Below are positions 40,602-51,180 of a stretch of 64,000 bases of DNA, piece by piece. The translations under genes and the position numbers were made by a program. Where the stretch lies: NCBI GenBank assembly GCA_963169645.1, contig CAUJCO010000008.1:1-64000 (forward strand), given 5' to 3'. The notes under the pieces were generated by a model. The model had not been told where the DNA came from. It saw only the letters and a list, made by a program, of their open reading frames with translations, and did no database searches. The stretch is from Bacteroidota bacterium (lineage in GTDB: Bacteria; Bacteroidota; Bacteroidia; Chitinophagales; JADIYW01). Positions within the stretch are counted from its first letter, which is position 1. The number at the start of each line of letters is the position of its first letter.

Positions 40602-42050
40602 TTAATTTTTAAGGCTTCTTAAAAATTGCTCAAAAAACCAGATAGAACGATGGTAACTATCCATACTTACGCGTTCATCAATTCCGTGAAATCCGATTGG
40701 ATCTACCATAGGACTAAACTTAATAATATTGTCTGAAACCTCTGTGAAATGGCGTGAATCTGTTGCTCCAATTAATAAAAACGGTGCAGACACAACACTG
40801 TCATAACTACTTTTTACAATACTATCTATGCGCAAAAACGCCACGCTTTTGGTTGGTGTCGTTGCGGATGCTTCTGAAATATTTTTGTCGTAATGCTTAA
40901 TGCGTACACGTTTGTCATTAATAATTTCTTGCACTTTATTAAATACAAATGAAGCAGAATCTCCGGGCAATAATCTAAAGTTGACAACTGCTGTTGCCAG
41001 CGTTGGAATGACATTATCTTTGATGCCGGCTTGTATAATTGTGGGCACTGCTGTCGTACGTATCATAGCATTTCCGGCACCTTGTTTTTCATAGCTATTT
41101 ACAATTAAACGTTTAAATAAAGTTGGATTTGCAAATGCCATATTGTTTGGAAATTGCATACTGGGTCCAAGGTATTGCATAAATCCTTGCATCGGTTCTG
41201 TAAATCTTGCTTCAAAAGGTTGTTTGCGTAATTTCACCAATGCTTTATTTAAAATATCGATGGCTGTTTCTTTGTCGGGTTGTGAGGAATGTCCACCTTT
41301 TTTATTGACCGATAATTCCAATGACATATATCCTTTTTCTGCAGTGCCAATCAGTGCTACGGGTTTGTGTATTCCCGGCACTTTTTCACGTGTAATGATG
41401 CCACCTTCATCCATTATTAAATCAGCTTTTATGTTGCGTGCTTTAAATAATTCAGCAACTTTTACGGCTCCTTGTTTGCCTCCAATTTCTTCATCGTGAC
41501 CAAATACAAAATATACGGTTCGTTTTGGTTGGTAATTTTCTCGCAAAAGTTTTTCTGCACTTTCAAAAATGGAAATCAAGTTTATTTTATCATCTGTTGT
41601 GCCTCTGCCCCAAATATATCCATCTTTTATAGTGCCGGAAAATGGCTTAAAAGTCCATTGCTTGCGTGTGCTTTCTTCAATCGGTACCACGTCTTGGTGT
41701 GCCATTAAAATAAATGGAGCTAAGTTTAAATTAGTACCTTGCCATTTATATACTAACGTATATTGACTAATAATTTCTCGTTCTAATTTTTGATGAACAA
41801 AAGGATAGGTTGTTTCTAAAAAATGCCTGAATTGAATAAATGGAACAGAATCCCATTTTTTTGCATCATCATACGATATTGTTTGGAAGGAGATAGCTTG
41901 TTGAAAATGTAGTATAGCACTATCGCTTAAGTTAGGTGGTAACTTGGCTTTTATATTGCGTTGTAAATTGGGTGCTGTAATGGTAGTATATGCTAAATAA
42001 CCAACTAATATTACCAATACCATCAATATAATAATTCCGATTTTTTTCAC
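40602..42050 (-). CDS. M20 family metallopeptidase (PM20D1-like), membrane-anchored
   Basis: LMAHQDVVPIEE, WGRGTTDDKINLI, GHDEEIGGKQGA, MDEGG; N-terminal TM. Confidence 0.9.
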   Translation of the reverse strand: MKKIGIIILMVLVILVGYLAYTTITAPNLQRNIKAKLPPNLSDSAILHFQQAISFQTISYDDAKKWDSVPFIQFRHFLETTYPFVHQKLEREIISQYTLVYKWQGTNLNLAPFILMAHQDVVPIEESTRKQWTFKPFSGTIKDGYIWGRGTTDDKINLISIFESAEKLLRENYQPKRTVYFVFGHDEEIGGKQGAVKVAELFKARNIKADLIMDEGGIITREKVPGIHKPVALIGTAEKGYMSLELSVNKKGGHSSQPDKETAIDILNKALVKLRKQPFEARFTEPMQGFMQYLGPSMQFPNNMAFANPTLFKRLIVNSYEKQGAGNAMIRTTAVPTIIQAGIKDNVIPTLATAVVNFRLLPGDSASFVFNKVQEIINDKRVRIKHYDKNISEASATTPTKSVAFLRIDSIVKSSYDSVVSAPFLLIGATDSRHFTEVSDNIIKFSPMVDPIGFHGIDERVSMDSYHRSIWFFEQFLRSLKN

Positions 42051-42074
42051 TAGCTTATTTTATATCAATTGAAA

Positions 42075-42584
42075 TTAAAATCCTTTTAAAAGTGCCGTTT
42101 TCATTTTAGCATCTTTTGGTTTTTTGCCTACATACATTCCAAAAATTGCTTGAGCAAAAAGTTTTCCATCTTTATTGTGATAAATTTCTTCTTCGTTTTT
42201 ATATAACTTGAGTTCTCCTTTTTTGGTATAATAAATGTCTACAGAATCTTGATATTGAACACCTGAGTTTTCGACCACATTTTTAATGTCATCTACTAAA
42301 TCTTTTTGTGCTTTATACAAACTACCAAGTCCATCTCGCATACCACTTTGGATACTTTCACTTACGGCTTTTCCGGTAGCCAAAGGTGTAATAATAAACA
42401 TTCTCAAGCAACGTTCTATGTCGCTATCAATCGCTTCATTTTCATCCGTGATGGCTTTCTCTGCGTATAGACCGATGATATAAGTTTGTACAAAAAATTT
42501 TGAGCGTACAGCAGCTCCGTTTAAGAATAAATCTACTTTATTCAATTTTATTTTAGGTGTGAGTTCATATCCTGCAAGTTTCAT
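42075..42584 (-). CDS. Chalcone isomerase-like family protein
   Basis: LNGAAVRSKFFVQTYIIGLYAEKA...DIYYTKKGELKLYKN...ALLKGF; start refined from 42656 to 42584. Confidence 0.75.
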   Translation of the reverse strand: MKLAGYELTPKIKLNKVDLFLNGAAVRSKFFVQTYIIGLYAEKAITDENEAIDSDIERCLRMFIITPLATGKAVSESIQSGMRDGLGSLYKAQKDLVDDIKNVVENSGVQYQDSVDIYYTKKGELKLYKNEEEIYHNKDGKLFAQAIFGMYVGKKPKDAKMKTALLKGF

Positions 42585-42613
42585 AGTATAGTTTATCTTT
42601 AAAGTTATATTTT

Positions 42614-43195
42614 TTATTCCATATTTTGAATGCCTTTTACAAAACAGGCTCTGCATCTGGGTTCGTAGCTTTCTTTTTCACCTAAAAGCACCTTGTTTTC
42701 ATTTTCGATTAAACGAAATGAGTGATTGGCTAATGCTCCGCAACGTACACAAATAGCATGTACTTTGGTTATATATTCGGCTTTTGCCAACAATGCTGGT
42801 ATCGGACCAAATGGCCTTCCTAAAAAATCCATGTCTAATCCGGCAATAATTACGCGTATTCCACGAGCTGCTAACTGTTCACATACTTCCGGAAGTTCGT
42901 CATCAAAAAATTGTGCTTCATCAATACCTACAACTTCTACATCGTTAGATAGTAATAAAATGGCTTGTGAACTGGCAACCGGTGTACTTAAAATAGAGTT
43001 GGAATCGTGCGAAACAACAGCTGTTTCGTGATATCTGGTGTCAATTTGAGGTTTAAATATTTCCACCTTTAAATTGGCAAATTTTGCTCTTTTTAAACGT
43101 CGAATCAGTTCTTCTGTCTTACCGGAAAACATGGAGCCACAGACAACTTCAATCCAGCCTGTTTTAGACTTATTAACATTTGGTTCTAAAAACAT
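42614..43195 (-). CDS. tdk: Thymidine kinase
   Basis: [25 protein letters not shown]...[16 protein letters not shown]; zinc Cys pairs; start refined to MFLEPN. Confidence 0.95.
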   Translation of the reverse strand: MFLEPNVNKSKTGWIEVVCGSMFSGKTEELIRRLKRAKFANLKVEIFKPQIDTRYHETAVVSHDSNSILSTPVASSQAILLLSNDVEVVGIDEAQFFDDELPEVCEQLAARGIRVIIAGLDMDFLGRPFGPIPALLAKAEYITKVHAICVRCGALANHSFRLIENENKVLLGEKESYEPRCRACFVKGIQNME

Positions 43196-43247
43196 GTATG
43201 AAATTTGTTTTTTACAGTATAAATTCGACATCAAATTACAAAAACAG

Positions 43248-44651
43248 ATGGAAATAAGAAATGCTTTGCAAAAAATAGAGAACTACCTTACCGTAGTTTC
43301 TAATCTAAATAGAACTATTTTGTCGGAAGGTACGATGTCAAGAGATGAATTACTCTTGATGAAAAAATACTTGTACACAAGTATTGATAGAATTGAAGAT
43401 ATTGAACGTCTGTTGATGATAGACCAAAATGACAATAAATCTTTTGTTCCTACTGCATCAAAAGTAGAAAATACCGTTACAACTCCAAAAGAGAAAGAAA
43501 TTGTAGCAGTGCAAGAAACCGAACACATTGCTGATGTAGAGTCGAGTTTAAGTGTAGAGCAACAAGTTGAAATGGATGATTTAGTAGAAGAAATTCATGC
43601 GGAAATTGCAGAAGAGAAAATTGAAGTAATTGGTGAAATTAAATCCGTAAAGGAAGAAACGGTTGTTGTAGAAAAAATAGAAGCACCAGCTTTAGTAGCT
43701 CCGATAGAAAATACGATTATTACGGAAGATTATGCCATTAATAAATTAGATGATGTGCAACAATTAGTACAACAAGAAAAAGTGGAACAAAAGGTAAATG
43801 AAACGTCCAGCTTTGTTGATAGTATCATCACGGAAGATTATTCGTTGAATAATTTATTTGCAACTCCAAATGAAGAAAAAACAGTATCATTTGAAGCAGT
43901 GAAATTGGAAGAGAATACCGTATCGGATGAAACAGCTTCGGCAATTTTGGATAACAAAACAGTAGTAGAAGAAGAAGTGTTTGTTATGAAATTAGTAGAA
44001 GAAACACCTTCTTTTGCAGATAATTTAGTAGCAAAAACGAATGTGTTGGTAGATACTTTAGAGGATGAAAACTCGAATACTTTAACTGGATTATTTCAAC
44101 AAAATAAAAAGGAAGAGGATTCTATTTTAAATCAATTCAATCTGAAAAATAACGACGTTCAAGCAACTACTTTATTTGAAAATAAAAATGATGAACCCGT
44201 TAATAACTTATTTGATACAGCTGTAAACACAGAGGTTTTAAACACGAAATCAGAAAATCAGTTGGGTTCTTATACCGCTTCGTACGAAAAGAATGACTTA
44301 GTGTTGGTAGATGAAACAGAAGAAGTAGAAACAATAATCGATGTTATAAAACCTTCTTCTTTAAACGATTTCCTAAAACCTAAAACGGTTTCGGAGGTTT
44401 TAAATAATAAATCGTATAAAACATTTGGTGAGTCTATTACTTTAAATGATAAATTTATTTTTGTGCGTGAATTATTCAGTAATCAATTTTCTGAATACGA
44501 TGCCGCATTAAAACATATTGATACCTTAGAAAATTTACAAGTTGCAGAACACTATTGTAATCATACACTCTGGAATAAATTTAATTGGACTGAAAAAGGT
44601 TCAGCAGCAGCTCGTTTCTTAGATTTATTGAAAGCAAAATTTGATAAATAA
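43248..44651 (+). CDS. Acidic low-complexity hypothetical protein with conserved helical ends
   Basis: Start refined to [14 protein letters not shown]; upstream part of the track ORF is antisense to tdk; C-term [32 protein letters not shown]. Confidence 0.8.
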   Translation: MEIRNALQKIENYLTVVSNLNRTILSEGTMSRDELLLMKKYLYTSIDRIEDIERLLMIDQNDNKSFVPTASKVENTVTTPKEKEIVAVQETEHIADVESSLSVEQQVEMDDLVEEIHAEIAEEKIEVIGEIKSVKEETVVVEKIEAPALVAPIENTIITEDYAINKLDDVQQLVQQEKVEQKVNETSSFVDSIITEDYSLNNLFATPNEEKTVSFEAVKLEENTVSDETASAILDNKTVVEEEVFVMKLVEETPSFADNLVAKTNVLVDTLEDENSNTLTGLFQQNKKEEDSILNQFNLKNNDVQATTLFENKNDEPVNNLFDTAVNTEVLNTKSENQLGSYTASYEKNDLVLVDETEEVETIIDVIKPSSLNDFLKPKTVSEVLNNKSYKTFGESITLNDKFIFVRELFSNQFSEYDAALKHIDTLENLQVAEHYCNHTLWNKFNWTEKGSAAARFLDLLKAKFDK

Positions 44652-44670
44652 TCTCACTGTATGTAAATAT

Positions 44671-44697
44671 AAAAGAGGCTTACGGCCTCTTTTTTTA
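44671..44697. terminator. Bidirectional terminator between convergent genes
   Basis: AAAAGAGGC-TTACG-GCCTCTTTTTTT. Confidence 0.85.
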
Positions 44698-45885
44698 TTT
44701 AAATGGTATCGAATTTAAAATACGTTCTGAAGTTTGGTCATGATTGGTAAAATAAGTAGCTATTTTTAACTTATTACTATTTTGTTTTCTATACGTATTA
44801 TGATGTAGAAGTGTAGTTTCTAGTGCCGAATATTCTTGTATTGAAGTGGCACTTTTTATTTTTATCAATTCGTTTGCTTCTTCAAATGCTTTGTATTCCG
44901 GACCAAAGAGAATGGGAATTTCATAAACAGCAGCTTCTAATGTGTTGTGCAACTTACCGGAAAAACCACCACCAATAAATGCAATATCTGCATATTGGTA
45001 AATATATTTTAAAATACCTTTTTGATTGACAAACAAAATATCCGATGCTACGGGATTGTTGATTTGTAAATCAGTGTACAAAAGAATTTTTGTATCAAAA
45101 GCTTGTTCAAGCTCAGCTTGCTTTTTTTCGTCATACTCGTGCGGAGCAAGTATAATTTTTAAATCCGGTATGTGCTGTTTGTTATTTTTATAAAATTTAG
45201 CCAACAATGTATCTTCCTTTAGCCAACTGCTTCCGGCTACCAACACAAAGCTGCCTTTGCAAAATGCTTCGACAAATTCGTCCTTTTTTGATGATTCCTT
45301 TTTATTCCATAAAGCTTGTTCCACTTTTGTATTACCTATCTCATGTGTGTAAAAAATCTTTGTAAATAATGGATAGTTTTGTTTTATATACCAATCATAA
45401 ATGAAAGAACGTTTTTGAAAAGCATTCGCATTAACGAGAAAAGTTGGGATATTATTTTGATTTAATTGATGTAATAAATTCCACCATATTTCATATCGAA
45501 TAAAAAAAACATAGGTTGGTTGTAAAATCTCAATCAAACACTGTGCATTTTTGGGTGTATCTAAAGGCAAATAAAATAGTAAATCTATTTCAGTAGAATC
45601 GACGTACAAATCAAATCCAGAAGATGAAAAAAAACTTACTGCAATTGCATATTTATGATTGTATGCTTGTTTTATTTTTCTGATTAATGGTCGTGCTTGT
45701 TCAAATTCGCCGGCAGAGGCACAGTGGAACCAAATATATTTTTGTTGAGGTAATGTTTTGTTTTTTAGTTCAATATCCCAATTTTGTCGCACACTATCCC
45801 ATTTTTTTATCTTCTTATTTAAGATGGAAATAAATGGTAATAGTGTTCCAAATAAGCGAATAAGTACCGAATAAAGGTGCCGCAT
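44695..45885 (-). CDS. waaA: 3-deoxy-D-manno-octulosonic acid transferase
   Basis: WFHCASAGEFEQARPLI, PHEYDEKKQAELE, AFIGGGFSGKLHNTLEAAVYEIPILFGPEYKAFEEANELI; start 45885 or 45921. Confidence 0.92.
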   Translation of the reverse strand: MRHLYSVLIRLFGTLLPFISILNKKIKKWDSVRQNWDIELKNKTLPQQKYIWFHCASAGEFEQARPLIRKIKQAYNHKYAIAVSFFSSSGFDLYVDSTEIDLLFYLPLDTPKNAQCLIEILQPTYVFFIRYEIWWNLLHQLNQNNIPTFLVNANAFQKRSFIYDWYIKQNYPLFTKIFYTHEIGNTKVEQALWNKKESSKKDEFVEAFCKGSFVLVAGSSWLKEDTLLAKFYKNNKQHIPDLKIILAPHEYDEKKQAELEQAFDTKILLYTDLQINNPVASDILFVNQKGILKYIYQYADIAFIGGGFSGKLHNTLEAAVYEIPILFGPEYKAFEEANELIKIKSATSIQEYSALETTLLHHNTYRKQNSNKLKIATYFTNHDQTSERILNSIPFK

Positions 45886-45983
45886 AGATTGGAAATTTAC
45901 ATTTTGATTGTGAGATATCAAAAAAAATTGGAAACTTATTATTAGATAACGGTTTATACAGAAAAATTAACGTATTTTTTTTG

Positions 45984-45991
45984 TAGATTTG
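45984..45991 (+). promoter_or_regulatory. TAGATTTG, -7-like motif 11 nt upstream of the UDP-sugar dehydrogenase ATG
   Basis: Exact TAnnTTTG match. Confidence 0.35.
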
Positions 45992-46002
45992 GCATTTCGT
46001 AA

Positions 46003-47316
46003 ATGAACATGACAGACTCGCAACAATTTATCTCTGCTTTCACTCGAAAAGAAAAGTTATTAGGCGTTATAGGACTTGGATATGTAGGTTTGCCTATCGC
46101 TTTAGAATTAGCTAAGAAATTTAAAGTTATTGGTTTTGATATCAACCAAAAACGTGTGGAATTAATGCAGCAACACATCGACCCAAGTAATGAGTTGCCA
46201 ACTTCAGCTTTCGAGCATTGTGATATCGAATTTACTGCCGATACCGAAGTGCTTAAAAAAGCTAGTTTTTATATTGTAGCCGTGCCAACTCCGGTAGATG
46301 AACACAATGTTCCGGATTTAAAACCACTTTTAGGTGCATCAACCACAGTTTCTAAAGTAATTAAAAAAGGCGATTATGTCGTTTTTGAGTCAACCGTTTA
46401 TCCGGGCTGTACAGAAGAAGATTGTGTTCCGATTATTGAAGAAAAATCCGGATTGAAATTTATAGAAGATTTTAAAGTAGGATACTCACCGGAACGTATC
46501 AACCCGGGAGATACCTTACATACCTTAACTAAAATTACTAAAATTGTAGCCGGTTGCGACGAAGAAGCATTAGAGCATATTGCAGCAATATATGGTTCTA
46601 TTATTGAGCCGGGTGTGTACAAAGCAAGCTCTATCAAAGTAGCAGAAGCCGCAAAAGTAATTGAAAATACACAACGCGATTTAAATATCGCATTGATGAA
46701 TGAGTTGTCTCAGATTTTTAGTTTAATGGATATCAACACGTATGATGTGTTAGAGGCTGCCGGAACAAAATGGAATTTCTTAAAATTTCAACCCGGTTTA
46801 GTAGGCGGCCATTGCATCGGTGTCGATCCGTATTATCTTACCTATAAATCCAATGAGTTAGGATATAAACCTCAAATTATTTTAAGCGGCAGAAGTATCA
46901 ACGATGGTATGCCAAACTACATTGCTAAAAAAGTCGTTCAACATTTATTAAAAATTGGAAAAAATCCGGCACAATGCAGAGCACTCATCATGGGTGCTAC
47001 CTTTAAAGAAAATGTTACAGATATCCGAAATTCAAAAGTATTTAACTTACATAAAGAATTAAGAGATTTTCATTTAGATGTAGAAATGGTAGATGTATAT
47101 GCTGATGCACACGAAGTGTTGGAAGAATATAACGTTGCGTTACATCAACAGGCTACCGGAAAATATGATGTGATAGTTGTGGCAGTGGCACATGATGCGT
47201 ATAAAAAATTAGAAGAATCGTATTTCCAAAATATCGCAACAGATAACGTGATTTTGGTTGATATAAAGAATTTATATAAATCAAAAATTTCCAATCTGAC
47301 ACATTGGACATTATAA
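46003..47316 (+). CDS. Nucleotide sugar dehydrogenase (UDP-HexNAc dehydrogenase-like, WbpO/TviB type)
   Basis: VIGLGYVGLPIALELAKKFKVIGFDIN, ESTVYPGCTEE, PGLVGGHCIGVDPYYLTYKS, MGATFKENVTDIRNS. Confidence 0.93.
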   Translation: MNMTDSQQFISAFTRKEKLLGVIGLGYVGLPIALELAKKFKVIGFDINQKRVELMQQHIDPSNELPTSAFEHCDIEFTADTEVLKKASFYIVAVPTPVDEHNVPDLKPLLGASTTVSKVIKKGDYVVFESTVYPGCTEEDCVPIIEEKSGLKFIEDFKVGYSPERINPGDTLHTLTKITKIVAGCDEEALEHIAAIYGSIIEPGVYKASSIKVAEAAKVIENTQRDLNIALMNELSQIFSLMDINTYDVLEAAGTKWNFLKFQPGLVGGHCIGVDPYYLTYKSNELGYKPQIILSGRSINDGMPNYIAKKVVQHLLKIGKNPAQCRALIMGATFKENVTDIRNSKVFNLHKELRDFHLDVEMVDVYADAHEVLEEYNVALHQQATGKYDVIVVAVAHDAYKKLEESYFQNIATDNVILVDIKNLYKSKISNLTHWTL

Positions 47317-47332
47317 TTTATAGAGCAAGAAT

Positions 47333-48385
47333 ATGAAAACAATTTTAATTACAGGCGGAGCAGGTTTTATTGGTTCACATGTAGTTCGATTATTTGTTAC
47401 TAAATATCCGGATTACAAAATCGTGAACTTAGATAAATTAACCTATGCCGGTAATTTAGAGAATTTAAAAGATATCGAAAATCAACCTAATTATACGTTT
47501 GAGAAAGTGGATATCGTAAATGAAGATGCTGTAAATGCACTTTTCGCAAAATATCAGTTTGATGGCGTTATTCACTTAGCGGCAGAATCACACGTAGATC
47601 GTTCCATCCTAAATCCATTAGAATTCATTATGACGAATGTACTCGGCACAGTGAATTTATTAAATGCAGCTAAAAATAATTGGAAAGATAATTACAACGG
47701 AAAATTGTTTTATCATGTTTCTACGGATGAAGTATATGGAAGTTTAGGCGAAACCGGATTTTTTACTGAGACTACGGCATACGATCCACGTTCGCCGTAT
47801 TCTGCATCTAAAGCAAGTTCCGATCATTTTGTACGCGCCTATGAAAATACCTATCATTTACCAATAGTGATTTCTAATTGTTCTAACAATTATGGTTCCT
47901 ACCAATTTCCGGAAAAATTAATTCCATTATTTATCAATAATATCCGAAATAATAAGCCACTTCCCGTTTATGGAAAAGGTGATTATACAAGAGATTGGTT
48001 GTATGTAGAAGATCATGCAACAGCCATCGATACAATTTTTCACAATGGAAAATTAGGGGAGACGTATAATATCGGCGGATTTAATGAATGGCAAAATATA
48101 GACTTAATTCGATTGTTATGTACCATAATGGACAAAAAATTGAATCGAAATACCGGTGAATCAGAAAAATTAATTACCTATGTAACCGATAGACCGGGAC
48201 ACGATAAACGATATGCTATAGATGCCACAAAATTAAATACTGAATTAGGATGGAAACCATCTTTGCAATTTGAAGAAGGATTAGAGAAAACAGTAGATTG
48301 GTATTTGGAAAATGAAGCATGGTTGAATAATGTTACATCAGGCGAGTACTTACAATATTATATAAAACAATATCAGGTTGGATAA
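47333..48385 (+). CDS. rfbB: dTDP-glucose 4,6-dehydratase
   Basis: ITGGAGFIGSHVVR, HLAAESHVDRSI, FYHVSTDEVYGSLG, YSASKASSDHFVRAYENTYHLP, VTDRPGHDKRYAID. Confidence 0.96.
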   Translation: MKTILITGGAGFIGSHVVRLFVTKYPDYKIVNLDKLTYAGNLENLKDIENQPNYTFEKVDIVNEDAVNALFAKYQFDGVIHLAAESHVDRSILNPLEFIMTNVLGTVNLLNAAKNNWKDNYNGKLFYHVSTDEVYGSLGETGFFTETTAYDPRSPYSASKASSDHFVRAYENTYHLPIVISNCSNNYGSYQFPEKLIPLFINNIRNNKPLPVYGKGDYTRDWLYVEDHATAIDTIFHNGKLGETYNIGGFNEWQNIDLIRLLCTIMDKKLNRNTGESEKLITYVTDRPGHDKRYAIDATKLNTELGWKPSLQFEEGLEKTVDWYLENEAWLNNVTSGEYLQYYIKQYQVG

Positions 48386-48440
48386 TGAATAGATGCGGTA
48401 AAACAAATTCAATATTCAATAAAAAAAATAAAAATAAAAA

Positions 48441-51179
48441 ATGAAAAATTTGATGAAGTTTCTTGTGTTGTGTATGTTGGCAACTTTTTCTAAAGTTTCC
48501 ATAGCACAATTTATCATTCCACCTATTATTCCACCTGCCAATGCCGATCCTACAATTAATGAAATCTTCAAAAAAATTGAAGACACATTACGCATAAAAC
48601 AAGGTGAAATTAAAGTAGAAGAAGTAAAAAAATCGCAAGATTTAGCAAAAGGTTTTACACCAAGACAAAAAGATGCGGATGAAGAAGCTGGAGCGATAGG
48701 AAATGCCACAAATGCAACAGAGGTTAAAGGAAATAAAAACGAACCGGATAAGTTATTAAAAGAAGCACAAAAAGCGTCCGAAACCGTAGAGAAATTAACC
48801 GCTACAGCTACACGTGAATTGCGCGAAAGATTGGATTCAGTAGATATTTACGGATTCAATTATTTTCGACAAAAAAATGTAAAAATTTTTAACAATGCCG
48901 TAGATATTAAACCACCCGGAAACTACGTGTTAGGTGTGGGCGACCAAATAGTAGTTTCTATTTGGGGTTACGCCGATTATAACCGATTATTTTATATTGA
49001 TAAAGATGGGTATATACAACAAGAAAATATCGGTCGTATTTATTTAAAAGGATTGACACTCGACCAAGCAAAAAATTTGTTACGTACACGTTTCGCAAAT
49101 GCTTATATGATTGATAAATCTGATTTTGATGTGTCGATTAACTATTCACGTGTCATCACGATTAATGTGGTTGGTGATGTTGAAAATCCGGGTTCATATA
49201 CGTTTCCGGCCATCAATACAGCATACAATATTTTAGCGTATGTAGGCGGACCAACCAAGTCAGGATCTATCCGTAATATCCAAATTAAAAGAGACGGTAA
49301 AATAATTCGTCAATTTGACTTGTATAAATTCTTATTTACACCCGAAAAACAAGATGATATTTTCTTAGATAATAACGATTATATCTACGTGCCGGCACAA
49401 AAAAATATTGTTCGAATAGAAGGCGCTGTAAATAGAGAAGGAAAATACGAAATGCTACCTGGAGAAACATTCGATGATTTATTAAAATATTGTGGTAATT
49501 ACAAACCCGATGCCTTTACGAAAGTAATTCAAATTAGACGCTTTGAGCAAAATAAACAAATCTTAATTGATTTTGATTTAGACAGCATTAAAAAAGCCGG
49601 CGGTAAAATTGATTTAAGAAATGGTGATGTCGTAGGTGTGCGTTCTATACCGGAAAAAGTGAAGAACTATAACGAAGTATTTGGTTCTGTATTATTACCG
49701 GGAAAATATCAATGGATAGAAGGTGATCGCGTGTTAGATTTAATTAAAAAAGCTCAAGGTTTAAAAGAAGATGCCTACTTAGATGAAGCTTATTTAATAC
49801 GCACCAATTACGATGATTTTAGAAAACACTCTTTTCGTATCAACTTGCAAAAAATAATAGAAGATCCGAATTCGGAAGAGAATATGTTGTTGACTTTTAG
49901 AGATGTATTGGAAGTATATTCCAAAACAGACTTCTTTGATCGTTTTGATATAGAAGTGAAAGGTGAAGTACGCAATCCGCGTAAATTTGAATCAGAAAAA
50001 GGAATGTCACTTCGAGATGCGTTAATTATGTGTAATGGCCTAAAAGAAGAAGCGCTCTTAGATAAAATTATCATCTATCGTGTCAATGACGATTTAACTG
50101 AGAAGTTGATTTCTTTTAGAATCGATACCACAAATAACTTTGCCGCATTAGATACATTTAAATTGAAAAAACGTGATAAGATTTATGTGTTAAAAGATTT
50201 GCGAAGAATTGATAAATACTATGTTGAGGTAAATGGTATGGTGCGTAAAAATGATACGTTTCCATATATGGAAAATATGACCTTGGCTGATGCCTTAATC
50301 TTAGCACAAGGTTTTAAAATGGAAGCAGCTTCTAACAGAATTGAAATTGCGCGTATTGCTAATTACGATAAAGCTATTTCACAATCTGTGCCTACTCAAG
50401 TTACCATCTTAAACTTTAGTATCAGTAAAAATATAGGGAAAGATCCGGTTGCCAATTCCATTAAATTGCAACCGTACGACCAAATCTATGTTCGACCAAC
50501 ACCAGAGTTTGAATACCAAATGAAAGTAACGTTGAAAGGTGAGGTGCTCTATCCGGGACAATACGTATTGACGACTAAAGATGAACGCTTGTCATCATTA
50601 ATTGAAAGAGCCGGCGGATTAACTCGTTTTGCGTATGCAGAAGGTGCAAAATTAACCCGCGAAAAAGATGGTGTTGGTAGCATCTTAACCGATTTAGATA
50701 AAGCAATAAAAAACAAAAATTCTAAATTTAATTACATCTTAAAAGCAGGCGATGTGATTGAAATTCCTGCTGTAAAAGATTTGGTTGCTATTCGTGGTGC
50801 ATTCAATTATCCAAATGCCGATAAGCCGGAAAATTTATATGTTCCATACACAGAAGGAAAAGATGCCAAGTTTTATATCAATAAATATGCAGCCGGATTT
50901 AGTGATACCGCTTTCAGAAGAAAAACATACGTGATTCGCCCGAATGGTCAAATATTAAGTACACATCGTTCTATGTTTGGTAAAAATTATCCGAAAGTAG
51001 AAAAAGGTTCCATTATTGTAATTCCTGCAAAAAATGAGAAAACGAAAAAGAAAAGAACCGGTGTTTCCGGAGATACAGGACAAAAATTACATAAAGTAAT
51101 ATCCGGTACGATTGGAACTATTTCGTCTATCCTAACGCTGTATTTACTTTATTTAACCGTAAAAAATACGTCTAAATAA
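48441..51179 (+). CDS. SLBB-repeat polysaccharide export protein (Wza-like)
   Basis: YVLGVGDQIVVSIWGYADYNRLFYIDKDGYIQQENIGRIYLKGLTLDQAKNLL plus multiple SLBB units; C-terminal TM. Confidence 0.92.
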   Translation: MKNLMKFLVLCMLATFSKVSIAQFIIPPIIPPANADPTINEIFKKIEDTLRIKQGEIKVEEVKKSQDLAKGFTPRQKDADEEAGAIGNATNATEVKGNKNEPDKLLKEAQKASETVEKLTATATRELRERLDSVDIYGFNYFRQKNVKIFNNAVDIKPPGNYVLGVGDQIVVSIWGYADYNRLFYIDKDGYIQQENIGRIYLKGLTLDQAKNLLRTRFANAYMIDKSDFDVSINYSRVITINVVGDVENPGSYTFPAINTAYNILAYVGGPTKSGSIRNIQIKRDGKIIRQFDLYKFLFTPEKQDDIFLDNNDYIYVPAQKNIVRIEGAVNREGKYEMLPGETFDDLLKYCGNYKPDAFTKVIQIRRFEQNKQILIDFDLDSIKKAGGKIDLRNGDVVGVRSIPEKVKNYNEVFGSVLLPGKYQWIEGDRVLDLIKKAQGLKEDAYLDEAYLIRTNYDDFRKHSFRINLQKIIEDPNSEENMLLTFRDVLEVYSKTDFFDRFDIEVKGEVRNPRKFESEKGMSLRDALIMCNGLKEEALLDKIIIYRVNDDLTEKLISFRIDTTNNFAALDTFKLKKRDKIYVLKDLRRIDKYYVEVNGMVRKNDTFPYMENMTLADALILAQGFKMEAASNRIEIARIANYDKAISQSVPTQVTILNFSISKNIGKDPVANSIKLQPYDQIYVRPTPEFEYQMKVTLKGEVLYPGQYVLTTKDERLSSLIERAGGLTRFAYAEGAKLTREKDGVGSILTDLDKAIKNKNSKFNYILKAGDVIEIPAVKDLVAIRGAFNYPNADKPENLYVPYTEGKDAKFYINKYAAGFSDTAFRRKTYVIRPNGQILSTHRSMFGKNYPKVEKGSIIVIPAKNEKTKKKRTGVSGDTGQKLHKVISGTIGTISSILTLYLLYLTVKNTSK

Positions 51180-51180
51180 T

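Noticed and set aside
43074-43247. N-terminal 58 aa of the 525-aa ORF (and similar extensions of folD, tdk, chalcone isomerase-like and udk ORFs)
   Set aside because: These parts run antisense into neighbouring conserved genes or precede the recognisable start; starts were refined.
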